64,000 nt of DNA from Polychytrium aggregatum (lineage: Eukaryota; Chytridiomycota; Chytridiomycetes; Polychytriales). The notes under the pieces are model-generated. The model was given only the letters and a program-made list of their open reading frames with translations. It had not been told where the DNA came from and did not search any database. The stretch covers positions 310,001 to 374,000 of the forward strand of contig NW_026516224.1 of the NCBI RefSeq assembly GCF_025602895.1. The letters run 5' to 3'. Of this stretch, positions 11,893 through 24,229 are shown one piece after another (within the stretch, counting starts at the first letter, position 1; each line of letters opens with the position of its first letter). The position numbers and the translations under genes were made by a program.

Positions 11893-13261
11893 ATGCTGTC
11901 GCCGAGACTGACCCGGGCATCGCCGCATATTCGGATCAGACGCTGCTTCCACACCACCGGACAAACCCAACGAAGCCTATCGTCGCTTCACCCGGATGCC
12001 GACCACCCGTTCGGGCTCCAGATCGAGCGCAACCTGTCCAAGAGCCCATTTGCAGATGCGATCGACGTGCTGGTTTCACCCACCTCGGGTCGCGGCATCT
12101 ATGCGATGAGGAACATTCCTGCGGGTGAAAGCATCATCGTGGAGAACCCATTTGCGGAGGTCCTGCGAGACACCGAGGTGACCAGGGGCTTCTGCGCCGA
12201 TTCTGCAGCAATCTCGGAAGGAGGGAGTGTCATTCGGCGGGCTTGGATCACTCTATTCGCCCCAGCGGCCCTGCTTCTGGAGATGCACCGGTGCCTCGCT
12301 GTCGGGTGCCCCGGGAGCTATGCGGATCACCCTTTCTTCTAACATGGGTTGGGCACCTCCTTCCAATCGCAAGAACCGATGCCATCGCTGCTGGAAACCA
12401 AATGTCCCCAGCTCGCCCCAGTGCACATGCGACCTCTCGCAGTTGAGCATGGAATACAAAGCCGTGAGTAGCTGCCGCACTTGATATCCTCTGCTCGGAG
12501 TGGGCTTTCTGCTCTCCACTTGCGCCGTCCTATCGATAGCCGAGCTGGGCCTCATAGTTCCTATCTTGTGGTGTCCTGTCTTGTCTTGTCTTGTCTTGTC
12601 GGCATCGGCATCGGCATCGGCATCGGCATCGGCATCGCAGTTTTTCGACACCAGACCCCGTTACCAGGAGCTCTGCGATCTCCAGTACCGGCACATAGAA
12701 GAGGACGGCTCCTTCCCGATCCTGATCACCAACATCATCGGGCGCATCCTACATGATCTGACGACCAAGGGCAGCTTCGATTCGATGGTCCTCATCAACC
12801 AGCTCGTCCACGGCAACGAGATCGAGCCGGCGCACATTCCCGAGACCTGGCAATCGTCGTACCGGCGCATCCAGGAGTGCATCCTCACCGAGCCCGGCCA
12901 GGCCGAGCTGTTTTCTCTGCCCTGGTACGCCCGCAAGATGACCATGCTGAATCTGAACGTCTTTCGGGTCTTTCTGCCGGACCAGGCCGGGGCAGCCCTG
13001 TATATCCTGTCGTCCTTTCTCAACCACTCTTGCGTGCCTAACGCCCATCCCTTCTGGAGAGACTCGAACGCCATCGAGATCCAGACTGTCAGAGACATCC
13101 GCAAGGGCGAGGAGCTGCTCATCTCGTACACCGACATTGATCAATTCAAAAGCGATCAAGAGCGCAACGGCTGGCTTCAGCACATGTACGGGTTCTCATG
13201 CCGGTGCCAATTGTGTCAGCGCCTGGCCCACTCCAAGAATCGCCTGACCCGCAACCAGTGA
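11893..13261 (+). CDS. SMYD-like SET-domain protein, possibly mitochondrial
   Basis: Three exons: 11893-12177, 12374-12463 and 12641-13261, giving 331 residues with consistent phases. SET domains transfer methyl groups from S-adenosylmethionine to lysines. The first SET strand is seen as GRGIYAMRNIPAGE. A short Cys-rich insert (NRCHRCWKP and QCTC) lies where SMYD proteins carry a MYND zinc finger, but it has fewer Cys/His than a full MYND. The core NHSCVPNA, then GEELLISYTD, then a post-SET CRCQLC follow in order. The first ATG gives an Arg-rich, acid-free leader ending in RRCFHTTG, which looks like a mitochondrial targeting sequence. The second intron is made largely of TTGTC and GGCATC tandem repeats that run up to the acceptor. 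The target protein cannot be told from the sequence. Confidence 0.85.
12576..12640 (+). repeat. Intronic TTGTC and GGCATC microsatellites
   Basis: Five copies of TTGTC (12576-12600) are followed at once by six copies of GGCATC ending in GCAG at the 3' splice site of the SET gene. The repeat therefore forms the acceptor context, and it is open in the downstream reading frame (Ala-Ser repeats) if the intron is retained. Confidence 0.9.
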
Positions 13262-13748
13262 TCCCAGACGGGCTCCTTTGATGTGTCCATGTATCGGCGA
13301 GCCCAAAGGAGCTGGGAGGGGGTCGCAAACAGCTGGGTTGTATTTTGACAATCACACGGTTTCCGCCAATTGTCTGGCCCCGTTCCCGATTTCCGGGCAG
13401 CTTCGGAACCAGCGAGGGACCACCAGTGGGCTAGCAGCAGTGACAGAACAGCGAAAGAAGTATTGGGCGCTTGAAAGACAGCCACGCAGACAGAAAGCGT
13501 CTATAGGACTTGTTATGGAGAAGCGGGGGGTGAGAAAGATCGAGAGCGGGTGCGAAGGACCGCTGACGACCCCAAGGCGTGGGAATAGAGGGCAGTAAAT
13601 TGTCGCAGCAGAGACCACCGTCGGCAAAGGAAACCTCGCAACTGGAATCACTTGGAATAGACACCATTGGTGGTTGGTCGAGCCGGCGGTGCAGATATCG
13701 GACAGCCGGGTTGAGAGAGCCGCTTCATAGCCGACAGTCAGAGCTTCG
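13262..13748. other. Convergent intergenic region
   Basis: About 490 bp between the SET gene and the stop of the Afi1-like gene. No gene, RNA or clear repeat is seen; it presumably holds the two 3' UTRs. Confidence 0.5.
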
Positions 13749-16700
13749 CTAGGACGATTTGGGGTCTCGGAAGGAGCCCGAGTTGGACCTCTGCATCCCG
13801 ACTGCGCGGGGTGCAGTAGACCCTTTGGTTATCACAATGCGCTCGCCAGCGGGCTGGCCGGCAGCAGTGCCGTCGACAGGGCCGTATTGATTCGGATGCT
13901 GGTGGTGGACGATGGTATGGGGCTTTGCGACGTGGGTCGAGCTGCTCAGCTTGACCGGCGTTATCGTCTTGATCGTTGCCGTGGCTGAGGACACAGAGAG
14001 GGAGCGCTTGACCATCCCTGGCTGCGCCGACACTACAGCGGTCTGTGGAGCCGCCCGTGGTGCAGGTCCCGCGTGCGTTGTAGCTGCTGTCGCCGTGTTC
14101 TTGCGAGTGAGCGGTTGGCCATACGACGCCTCGGATGAGTGAGGTATTTCAACGGCGGGGCCAGGGCGAGTAGGTTCGACATGTGCGCTCGGTGGGCCCA
14201 GCTCAAAGGCGTGGTCGATGAAGGCCTCGATGGACTCGCCTCGCTCCGAGCCAGGGGTAGGGTACTTGTTGATCGGCGTGGTGGTCAGCGGGGAATGAGT
14301 CGTCTGAGAAATCGGGGTCTCGACCTGTTTGATGCTCAGTTGACGCATGACCGGGGGCGCAAAGTTGGTCTTGATGAGAACCGGGGAGGGCCGGCTCTCT
14401 GGGGCGCGACCTGGACCCGGAGTGGTCGACAGTTTGGGCGTAGGTGCGCCTGTACTCGACTGAGACTGCGAGCGGCGGATTGTGATCGGAGTAACAACCT
14501 TGGCAGCCTTGCTCACAGGCCGCTCGGACTTGAGGACAGAGGCATTTCCCACGCCCGTTCGTCTGGAGAGCGACTCGAAGGAGGGATCATGCATTCCGCT
14601 TGAGAGAGGTGGCGGCGTAGGCACATAGGCGTGTTCGCCGCTCTCGGCCATGGTTTTGGCTTGCACCTCGGCAAAGGTCATGTCGCCTCCAAGCTTGTCC
14701 TTGGAGAACGAGAAGGTGGTGTCCGATGCGCTGCGCTGGATCACCCGCTGGGTCTGGGTTGGTGTTCGCATCGACATCGGCGTGACCGTTTGCTTGACGG
14801 CTACGCTGAGTTTCTTGGGAGTCACCGTCGGCAAAGAGGGTACGGGCGGAACAGGGCCAGCAGGGGCGGTGTACGAGTTCTGGGTGTTGATGCTGCGGCC
14901 GCTCTGGACGCTGTTCGAGCGGGAGCGATTGGCTCGGGACAGCGAATCGTCATCGAATTTGCTTGCGCCATGTCCTCCAAGGCTGTGGAGGGAAGTCGAG
15001 GACGAGGAGCTCGCAAAGACTGGCTTTGCAAATGCCAGCGCACTATCATCGTGGTCGCTGTCAAGCTGCTTGGGCTCTGCATACTCAGATGGCAGGTGGG
15101 CAGCGGCTATGCTGGGCGAGTGCCAGGCCTGCGGCTCCATCGTGACCATCTGGATACGCGGGGATTCTCGGTCGCGCTGGTTGAGGTTCTCGAGCTTGGT
15201 CTTGAGGGCGTCCTGCCGCTCCTGCTGGGCCTGTAGGATCTTCTTGACAACCTCGCTCATTTGCTCGGACTGTGCGCTGTCAGCCGGCGGGTTGTTGAGT
15301 GAGGCGTTGCTTCCCTGGTCCGACCCCTTGTCCTTGCGCTTCCACGAGAACCATTTCGGCTTGCCCTTAGCATCCTTGGACTCGGCTTGACCGGGGCGCG
15401 GCGCTGGTCGGATGGACGAAAGCTGCAGCTGCGGCGACTGATGCCCAGGGGTAGACATGAGGGGAGCTGGGCTATGCTGGGCTGGCCCAGTGGCATTCAC
15501 GGACATGGCAGCGATAACATAGTCAGGCAGAGCACCATTGGCGCCCTTGATGTCGTCTCCCGATCCAGCGCTGACGGGGGAATGGAGAGAGCTTTTGATA
15601 GCGGCTCCGGCCTTGATGCTGTTCTGCCAGGACAACTGGCCCTCTCCTTCCAGGTAGTAGGCCGTGGCAGGTTGTGCAGGGGCTTGGTATCCCGGATAGG
15701 CCTCGCCTTGGTCAGGGACAGGCGGGGGGACAAACTCGGGCTCGACTTGGGGCCCGGTCTCGGACCGGGCAGCCACAACCGATGTTCGCTGGGACGTAGG
15801 CTCTATCTTGGTGGTCGAGATCGAGGCTTGCAGGACTTTTTGGAGCTCCTGGGCGTGCTCACCCTCGATCAGCATGCTGACCGTCTGGCGCATCCGCGAC
15901 GACATGCCAGAGGCACGCGAGATTCGAGCAGCGGAAATGCGATTGATCTGAAGCGGCACGGCAAGCGATCCCGGCTGGCTCTGGGTCACGTTTGCTTGGA
16001 GGTTAGACCCCGAGTGCGACGCAGTAAGTCGGCTGGGCTGGACGGTCACCGGCGCCTGTGTGGCCTGTGTGGCCTGTGTGGCCTGGAAGCTGGTGGTCTC
16101 GACAGGAGCATCTTCCTCGAGCGAGAGGCTCTCGTTCGAGTCCGTCTCAAAGTGCTCGGGTTCGGCGATGGCGATCTCTCGCGCCGTGCGTTTGTAAGCC
16201 AGGTAGATGAATGGGTTGAGCTGCTGGATGAACTTTGAGCCGTTCTAGAGGATCGGCAAGTCACAGCAATGGAAACAGTCAACAGGGAGAGCACGCTTGC
16301 GCCCGAACCACGCAAACGAGGGAGGGCCTCGAGGACAGACGTACCGCATGCCACTCCAGGCGACCAAATATCTTGACGGTGGATCGGCGGACCTCCCAGC
16401 GCGGATGGAACAGTCCGGTGGCGATCGGGTACAAGCCACCCATGGCCTGCGGTAGAAGTGCAAGCAGCTCCAGCACCGCTGCGTCGCTGCCTGCACAGAT
16501 CTCATCCTGCAGCGCCACAAAGATCTTGACAGCCTGCGCCTCGGTCAGACCGCGGCCGATCTTGAGGCAGGAGATGACGAAACGCGGGTCGATGCCATGG
16601 ATGTTGCGTCGCAGCAGATCTGTCTGGAAGGACTGTGTGGGATATGCGCGGGGAGGGGGCACACGAATAAGAGCCGACGAGCAAGGTCCGGAAATGCGAG

Positions 16701-19700
16701 GATGTGTCCTGGTGAACGGCAGCAGCAGCAGCTCGGCAGCTCAACGGCGCGCAACCATGCCCACCTTCTTGAACCTCTGATAGCTTGTGGTCTTCCTCCA
16801 GCCTTCGATTGTGTTTTTGAGCATCATCACCTCGCGTTTCTTGGCGTAGTCGTCGACAAAGTAGGTGCCAAAGCCGACGCTGAGACCCTCGGTGGCTGTA
16901 CTGCCGCGCAGATCGCGTTTGTTGAGGCCAATCTCGGTGGTGCCGTCCTCGGATAAATCACGCTCGACGGTGGCGGCGACATCGAGGATGCGGCGAATGC
17001 GGTCGTAGAAGCGCTGCCGGATGTACATCTCGCCCATGTGGGACTGAATCAGGTTGGAAATCTGGGCGGCGTATGGAGGGGAGTACCGGGATTAGAGAGT
17101 AGTCCGCAGCCAAGGCTGCCTCGGACGCAAGATTTGATGGCAGCCAAGAACGGACCTCATGGATGGCAATTAGACATACCTCTTTGATGAAATCCGCGTC
17201 TCCTTCCCAGGCACCGGCCTTGAACCACTCCACATCCTTGGGGAGCGTGGGGGGCTCGCGCTCGCCGCTCAGGATCTCCAGCTTGGGCGACACCTTGATT
17301 TTACCGGTGTTGATGTCGCAGAGCACATCCCACCAGCCCGTCTGCTCCTCAAACATTGGGTTGGTGACGCCGGCAATGTAACCGGGCCTGGACAGCGGTG
17401 ATATGCTCAATTAGATCGCGGGACAGCCAACCGTTGCGATCTCGGACACATTGCCGGCGTTGTAGCGCCATTGGATGACCGATACTTACACCGACAAAAG
17501 CGTGTCCAGTCCGGCCAGTCCAATATAGGGGAAGCAGCGTCCAGAAATACCCTTCAGAAGCGAGCCGCCTCCGCTGATGAGCGCACACGCAGCGAGAACG
17601 TAGTTGGCGACATCGCCGGCGGGTCTTTGGTAGCCCATGAACAGCACGCGCTTCTCGGTCAAGAGGGCATTGAGCAGCACAATCAGTCCGTGTGTGGCGC
17701 TTCCGCAGTCCAAGTGAGGGTGCCAGTAGTAAGGGACGCCGTTTTGGTACTGGGTCTGGTCGTTGACAGGCGGTATCATGATCCCAGATGCCAGGAGCGT
17801 TGAGACAAACTTGGCGGTTGAGAACTGCGGATGAACCAAAGTGTGAGGGAAGCACGTTTGGAAGTTAGCACTGCGGGTATCGGACGCTCGGTGCACAGAG
17901 GCGAATCGGCTGCTTACGTCGCCAATCTCCTCTGGCAGGGCCGCCAAAGGGACTCTGATGGGCACTCGGACTCCGTGAAAGTCCACCCGGGCCTCGAAAT
18001 ACAGCAGATCTTTGTTGAACTTGCTCTTCTGCTTGGTGCGCTCGATTGTTCCGATGTTGGCCTGAAGCGAGTGGCTGCCGGGGTTCTTTTTTTTGATGCT
18101 CTTCATGCGGTTGAGGATGAAGTCGCCACCCTCAGGCTTCTTGTCGGCTCGGTCGCTCCGTTGGCTTCGGGGCAGCGAGAGCGTGCGCGTACGCTCTTCG
18201 GCCTCGTTGAACTTTTCCTCAAACAGAGTGCGGTCCTCGGAGTTACGGATGATCATGCGCTCGATCAGACTCAGACGGGGCATTGGGGACAGGTCCATGT
18301 TGTTGATTGAGGTGAAGAGCTCGGCGATGATGTCCTCGGTCGGGCTGTTGAAGAAGGCTTCAAGAGCCATGATAAGGAGAGGCTGGAGCAGCAGGCGGAG
18401 GCGTCGGAAAAGTGTGAATTACACGCAACAATGCCGGTTCAGAGCGAGCCAGCATCTGGATGGGCAGGTTCGGCAAAGGAATACCGTCTTGCATTAGGGA
18501 TGCGCATACCTTGAACACATGCACCCACTGATGGCGCGAAGCCACAGCCATAGCCTTGATTTGAGCGCCTCGTCGTGCGCCGGCAATATGCTTTGTTCGA
18601 ACGAGGTTCAGGACATACATCAGGGGCTTGCCTTGCTTGCCCGAGGGTGGGGGAGGGGGCAGATCTGGGACGGAAGAACCATCGATGTTGGTCAAGCTGA
18701 TTGCGGCTGGTGGATGGGGCTGGATCGATGAATTAGACGAGGCATACCTTCTTCTGGCGCATACCGCCCTGTGGTCGAGATGTGCTCGTCGATGTGATTG
18801 AGCATCAGGATTTCGTCGTCCTCATTCTCAAAACGGAAGCCTGTCGGAACGAAGGCGGTGGTGATTGTGACGGTGACGATGACGGCGATGGGGAGTTTTC
18901 CCGTTGGAGTCAGCATCGAAGCAACGGCGGCAGCGTGTGGTAGCATGTACATTCAACGATTGCAGCAAGAGTCGCAGGAGCAGAGAGGATCCAACCTCAC
19001 ACCGCAAATAGTAATGATAGATTTGCTACTGACCGTAGATTGTCTTTTCTGAAAAGACGCACACACATAGGGGCTCGACAAGCTGGTATTCGGTGTAAAC
19101 GTCGGTGCTGAACGCCCATCGATTGCAATTGTCGGATGAAATGCGTCAGCGCTTTCGGTGTGTGTTTGAGTGAATCATGGCAGGGTCTGGAGAGCACCCA
19201 TACATCGCCGCAGCCGCCTGCTTACATTTCCGCGAGCTTTTGCGAGCATCCTTCGACCCACAAGCCGAGACGCTTGTGCTCGAGTCTTACGACAGTAAGG
19301 CCCGACGGCGTAATCGGGACCCACTCTGTAGCGGGACGCAAGCGAGAGGGACACATGGTCAGAATCGGCGAAGCGCAAAAGAGACCAAGATCAATACTCG
19401 AGACGGGACTGGGTCGTCTGACGGAAGTGAGCAAACGCGATAGGCTGAGGATGAATGGGTGCCGGCATCGATACCTCGGTTGGCAGGGTTCCAGCGGTAG
19501 GCGTGAACTCCAATCGTCGGACGGACGCTCCTACATCCAGAAAGGCATGCGAGGTGAGCATAGCCAAAGCAAAGCCCAGACAGACAGACAGACAGTCAGT
19601 CAGCGCCAGAACAGAAGATGGGTGCCAGGGGCAGGCACGACGCAGAGGCGGCAAGTAATGAGAGGATTGGATCGAAGGGTTGTTGGGTATCCGCGATGCT

Positions 19701-20324
19701 TGAACGAGCCGCCCACGAGTGTTTCCGACAAGATAGATATCTGCGGCACTCACAGACTCGAGTTCTTGGCGACCAGGGGTCGATATTTCTGGTCCTGGGG
19801 GAGGAAAGAGCCTGACGATCAGAGCGAGATTCATGGTGCCGATGCCGAGCGAGCCACGGCCGGGAAAACATACGCTATCGGATGGCGTTGGCTGGTTGAT
19901 GAAAAACATGGTCCAGTCTTCATCTCGAAGATGAGCCCCATCGGGCAGCATCAGTTCAGCCAGGATGCTGGTAGGGGGGGGGCAAGAGCCGGGAAGAAAG
20001 CGACAGGGGTGAGCGTGAGGTGTGAGAGCCGAGCCAGCCGAAGGTATCGGCTTTATCGAACCGTTCACACATGTATCTCTGTGGCGGCAGCACGCTGTCA
20101 CAGTTGTAGCTGTAGTTGCAAGGTGGCCGTTTGCTCGAGTATACGACGGTCGGCAGCCCTCGAAGTCTCAAACAGCACGTCGTGAGAAGGGCGATGCTCT
20201 ACTTTTCATGCGTTCCGGTCTTGGTGGGATACTGATGAGTCAGCGATGCGCCCTTGTCGATGTCAAAGTCGGCGACCATGATATGGTCGACGTGGGCAAA
20301 CGAAGCCCGCTGGGGAATCTCCAT
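13749..20324 (-). CDS. Afi1/MesA-like DENN-family polarity protein
   Basis: Eleven exons fit: 20324-20203, 19967-19874, 19794-19758, 18840-18748, 18706-18510, 18382-17918, 17824-17490, 17387-17180, 17061-16765, 16632-16345 and 16244-13749, giving about 1,543 residues. The family (Afi1 docking domain plus SPA/DENN-type domain) links Arf GTPases to polarised growth at the cell cortex. Seen in order: [13 protein letters not shown] and [11 protein letters not shown] (the Afi1 N-terminus), [10 protein letters not shown] (about residue 145), [14 protein letters not shown], then the SPA-like block with [14 protein letters not shown] and [20 protein letters not shown] (about residues 430-465). The last 830 residues are Ser/Thr/Pro/Gln-rich and probably disordered, including three ATQ repeats. 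The 37 nt third exon uses a weak GTCTGT donor and is the least certain. The long first introns carry GACA and GATG microsatellites. Confidence 0.85.
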
Positions 20325-20946
20325 CGCGGGCAGGCGGGGCAGCGCAGGGGCGACAGACGGTTGGATGGATGGATGGAGGCGAGCGGCAGATGAGACCGAG
20401 GCGGTGGGGAAAGATCAGGAGAGAGAGAAGAAAGGCAGGCGAGAAGGCAGGCGGGACAAGGACGCGGCCCGGGCACGTGGACGGCAGCAGCAATGCTCAG
20501 TCGCGGCTGTGTCGCGGGGCAGGTACATAGAGCGGGTGCGGCCTGGGACAATCATACCGCCGAGCGGTGGTTGGATTAGCATTCGCGCGAACGGACCGAG
20601 GAGTCCTGCAATGCCATGCGATGCCGTGCGATGCCGTGCGATATAATGCGATATAATGCGATAGAATGTGATATCACGGGAGGCAATGCGTATATCATGC
20701 AGGCCACGTTGATCCGCATCGACCCGCATCGATCCATGTCAATGCATGTCGATCTGTGTCGATCCATGTCGATGCGGCCGGCCGGGCATCGAAATAGCCC
20801 GTCGGTCTGCTGGACCCACTTGTCGGGCGTGCATGCGTCAGCGCAGAATGTCAGCAGCAGCGCCCGAGGAGGAGGAAAGCCGCAGACGGCCCTGGATGTA
20901 TTTGTCATCACAAGCCAAATTTATATTCACGCGGCACCCATCCTCG
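20325..20946. other. Divergent intergenic region with short repeats
   Basis: About 620 bp shared by the Afi1-like gene (minus) and the GST gene (plus). It holds a GGAT run near 20360, seven imperfect 10 bp units (ATGCCGTGCG / ATATAATGCG) at 20611-20675, and dispersed GATCCATGTC-like units at 20711-20775. An AAATTTATATTC box at 20918-20929 lies about 20-30 bp before the GST ATG and may be a TATA element. Confidence 0.55.
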
Positions 20947-22508
20947 ATGCAATCCGCACTTGCGATGCGTCCGCTGCTCTCTGCCCTCCACCGCCCCACC
21001 ATCCGACATTTCCCCTCTCGAGTATTTGCTGCGACCATGAGCACCTCTGCAACTGCTGCCAAGGCCGATGCCGCCCTGGTAAGCGGTCCTGGGTTGCGGC
21101 TGGCTCCATGGTGTCTCATCTGCGACAAGCAAAGAACCGCTTATCTGATGCTTTGGCTTCGCTCCTGTCGGATCTTGTTCATGTTTGGCCTTGCTCCTTG
21201 GATCTATCTGGCTCGCCCTTTGGGTCTCTCCAGTACAAGTGGGCCAGCAACGACGGCGAGTTCCGACGACAGGTCTCCAGCTTCCGAAGCGCTGTCCAGA
21301 GGGACTCGCAGCAGTATCCCGTCGAAAAAGATCGCTACCATGTCTACATCTCCAAGGGTGAGGCTGGCGAGCCGGCCGGTCGTTGCTGTTGCTGTTGCTG
21401 TTGCTATCGCTGTTGATATTGCTGTGATCTTGCCGCCAGCAGGCTGACCCGCTGCGTCTCGACACAGCCTGCCCCTGGGCTTCGTCCGTCTACATGACCA
21501 TCCTCCTCCTGGGTCTCACGGACTCCATCACCATCACCACGGTTGATCCCGTTATGCCCAAGGACGGCTGGTTCTTCTCCAACTTCCCCGGCTCGGATCT
21601 GGATCCCATCTTCAACGCCGAGAACCTGCGCCAGATTTACCACACCGTCCTGCCCGACTATCAGGGCCGCTATACCGTCCCCATCTTTCTGGACAAGGCG
21701 ACCAAGACCATCGTCAGCAACGAGAGCATTGAGATCATCAAGTTCTTGAACTCGGAGTTTGGCGCCTTGCGAGTCAATCCCTCGGTCGACGACCTCTATC
21801 CCGAGTCCCTCCGTGCCGAGATTGACGAGATGAACCAGTTCATCTATGACAACATCAACAACGGCGTCTACAAGGTCTGTGGGTGTGGCCAGCATGAGTC
21901 GTACGGCTCCTCTGCCGACTGGCTGATGAGGCCTTGATAGGATCCGGGGGCTGACACTGCGTCGGACTGTGTATTCTGCAGACCGGATTTGCCACCGCCC
22001 AGGCTGTCTACGAGAACCACTGCAAGAATCTGTTTGAGTCTCTCGACAAGGTCGAAGCCATCCTCAGCAGCCAAGAGTTCCTCGTTGGTACATGACGGCT
22101 GCATCGGCAGCGAGCAATTGTTGTCACTCTACCGCAGCCAGCCGAGAGTCATTGCTCGCCGGCATCACCACTCCGTGCCGCTAACTGTCCTCTCCCATCG
22201 GATTGTTGCCGTGCTGCGATCCGCCAGGTGGCCGCTTCACTCTTGTGGATCTGCGTCTCTTTGTGACCATCATCCGCTTCGATCCCGTATACCACGGCCA
22301 CTTCAAGTGCAACCTCAAGCTCATTGAAAAGTCCTACCCCAACATCGTGCGCTGGGCACGCCAGATCTACCAGACCTATCCCGTCATCGACAAGTCGATC
22401 GATATGGTCCACATCAAGGCACACTACTACAAGAGCCACATCCAGATCAACCCCAACCAGATCGTTCCGCTGAACAACGGCATGGATCTGACCGTCCCGT
22501 ACAAGTAA
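20947..22508 (+). CDS. ECM4: S-glutathionyl-hydroquinone reductase (xi-class GST)
   Basis: Five exons: 20947-21078, 21234-21357, 21468-21874, 21982-22087 and 22228-22508, giving 349 residues with matching phases. The enzyme reduces glutathionyl-quinone conjugates with glutathione, releasing hydroquinone and GSSG. The N-terminal thioredoxin-fold half carries the catalytic ACPWASSVY motif (Cys87) typical of the Ecm4/xi class. The C-terminal helical half contains GGRFTLVDLRLFVTIIRFD and the PNIVRWARQIYQ stretch. The preceding VNPSVDDLYPESLRAEID matches the family linker. The first 35 residues, before a second Met, are Arg-rich and acid-free, which suggests mitochondrial targeting with a possible cytosolic form from the inner ATG. 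The call is firm; the location is inferred. Confidence 0.93.
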
Positions 22509-23135
22509 AGTGCGGATGCGGCACCGGGACTCGCCGCTCCTGAGCTTGGGGCCTCAAGAGTAACCGTCACAGCAGCCTCGTCCCGATGGGCTGCGAATGC
22601 GAGCCCATGATCCGTTGTTGCGATCCGTTGTTGCGATCCGTTGATGTGAGTTGTGATCTGTTGTTGCGATCCGCTGTTGCGAGCCGAATACAACTCAGTA
22701 TCTGTCCACTTGTCGACGGGCCCTGACCCTGCTCGATCGTAATCCAAACCTCGGAAGCGGAGGGGCGGCGGCGGCGGAGGCAGTTGCGGTTGCGGTTGCA
22801 TCGGCCTCCAATGCTGCAGGCCGATGCAGGCCGATGCAGCACATGTCAGGATCTCAGCGCTGTCTGCTGGCTGCCTCGTGAGCGACATGGGCAGCTCTTC
22901 TCGGCTGTTCTCGCCGGGCCTCTTCCCGGCGTGTCTCCCGCGCTGACTGTTGGTGAGTTGGAGGTGATTCACGCTGGGTCATCTGCCGATATAAATATCA
23001 GCCAGGTTCCACCATCCAGCGCACATTGCTCCCAGCACTGTTACCTTTGCTTGCCTCACCATCTCCAGCACCTTCTCCTGCAGATCGCATCGATCCCGCA
23101 ACTCCTTCCAAGTCGCTCTTCCTGCTCCCGCCACC
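22509..23135. other. Intergenic region with GATCCGTTGTTGC minisatellite
   Basis: About 630 bp. A 13-16 bp unit related to GATCCGTTGTTGC repeats about five times at 22607-22686, and GGCCGATGCA repeats occur near 22800-22835. The last 150 bp is the promoter of the universal stress gene. No gene is seen. Confidence 0.6.
22990..22997 (+). promoter_or_regulatory. TATA box of the universal stress protein gene
   Basis: TATAAATA stands about 140 bp upstream of the ATG at 23136, in a region otherwise poor in A/T. The placement allows a short C/T-rich 5' UTR. Confidence 0.5.
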
Positions 23136-24229
23136 ATGATTTCCGACGACGCTGCCGCCCCTGCTCAGGTTGCTCTCGAGAGCTCTGCTGCTCCGGCCGC
23201 TCCTGCTCCTGCTCCTGTTCCTGCTCCTGCTCCTGCTCCTGTCGCGACGCTTCCCGAATCTGTCCATGAAGAGATTGTCAAACCCAACCTCGAGCAGCAG
23301 CCCAAGCGAATTATTGCCATCGCCATCGACAACTCGAGTGAGTAACTGCTGTCGCCCTTGTTCACGCTCGTGGTTCTCAGCACCGTTACTGCCAGTACAT
23401 CACCGGCTTCTCCTTCCCTTCCCCGCCTCCTTTCCTGTCTGTGACTAACACGGACTTCTTTGTCGCCGTGCTCTAGATCACAGCGCATATGCCTTTGACT
23501 GGGCCCTTGAGAACGTCGTTGACGTTGCCCGTGACCAGGTTGTCCTTCTGAACGTCCGCCCCTTCCCCGGAGCCAGCCGCCCGACGGCATTCTCGTACAT
23601 GGACTTTTCCGATCGCATTGACGAAATCGAGGAGGCCGTAAGTGTGCCCGTGTACCAGTTCACCCTCCAAACCCCCTTTGTAGCATTGACGGAGATATGC
23701 GTTGGAGTCCGGAGGCTGGTGTCTACGCGACTCGCATCGTTATCTGACATAGTTCCCTCCCCATCCCTCCTCCTTTGCTTCTCCTCTCCCCCCCCCATCA
23801 TTGGATGACAGAACAAGCTCGAGTCCCACTCGCTGCTGAAGCAGTTCGGTGGCCAACTCCTGAAGCGTAATATCTCCTGCCGCGCCATCGCCTTGCGCGG
23901 CGATCCGCGCGACGAAATCATCGTCAAGCTGGAGGAGATCAAGGCCGACATGATCATCATGGGCTCGCGCGGCATGGGTGCTTTGAAGAGGTCAGTCACT
24001 CAGCCAGGCGGTTATTTAGCCAGGCAGCCAAATAGTCGAATGCTCTCGCCATCGCAGATCCGCGCCGCCCCTGGCCTGGTGGTGGCAATTTGACTCCAAG
24101 GTCATTGCCAGATGGTGTACTGACCTGTCATTGGATGTCTTTCTCGTTCACAGGGCTTTCATGGGTTCCGTCAGCGACCACCTCGTCCACCACGCACCCT
24201 GCGCCGTCGTCGTCACTCGCACACCTTGA
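23136..24229 (+). CDS. Universal stress protein (UspA fold)
   Basis: Four exons: 23136-23337, 23477-23637, 23812-23990 and 24154-24229, giving 205 residues. UspA-fold proteins bind ATP in the cytoplasm and are induced by stress; the exact role here is unknown. After an Ala/Pro repeat leader (residues about 20-40, alternating AP and VP) comes the first strand RIIAIAIDNS, then the SAYAFDWALENV helix, VVLLNVRPFP, DMIIMGSRGMG and a final VVVTRTP strand. The nucleotide-binding signature G-2x-G-9x-G-S is complete (GSRGMGALKRAFMGS) and spans the last intron. The leader is longer than in bacterial Usp proteins. Confidence 0.92.

Noticed and set aside
13749-16244. A separate gene for the Ser/Pro-rich 830 residues
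   Set aside because: The frame continues upstream into [18 protein letters not shown] with an acceptor and phase that match the preceding Afi1-like exon, and no promoter gap is seen.
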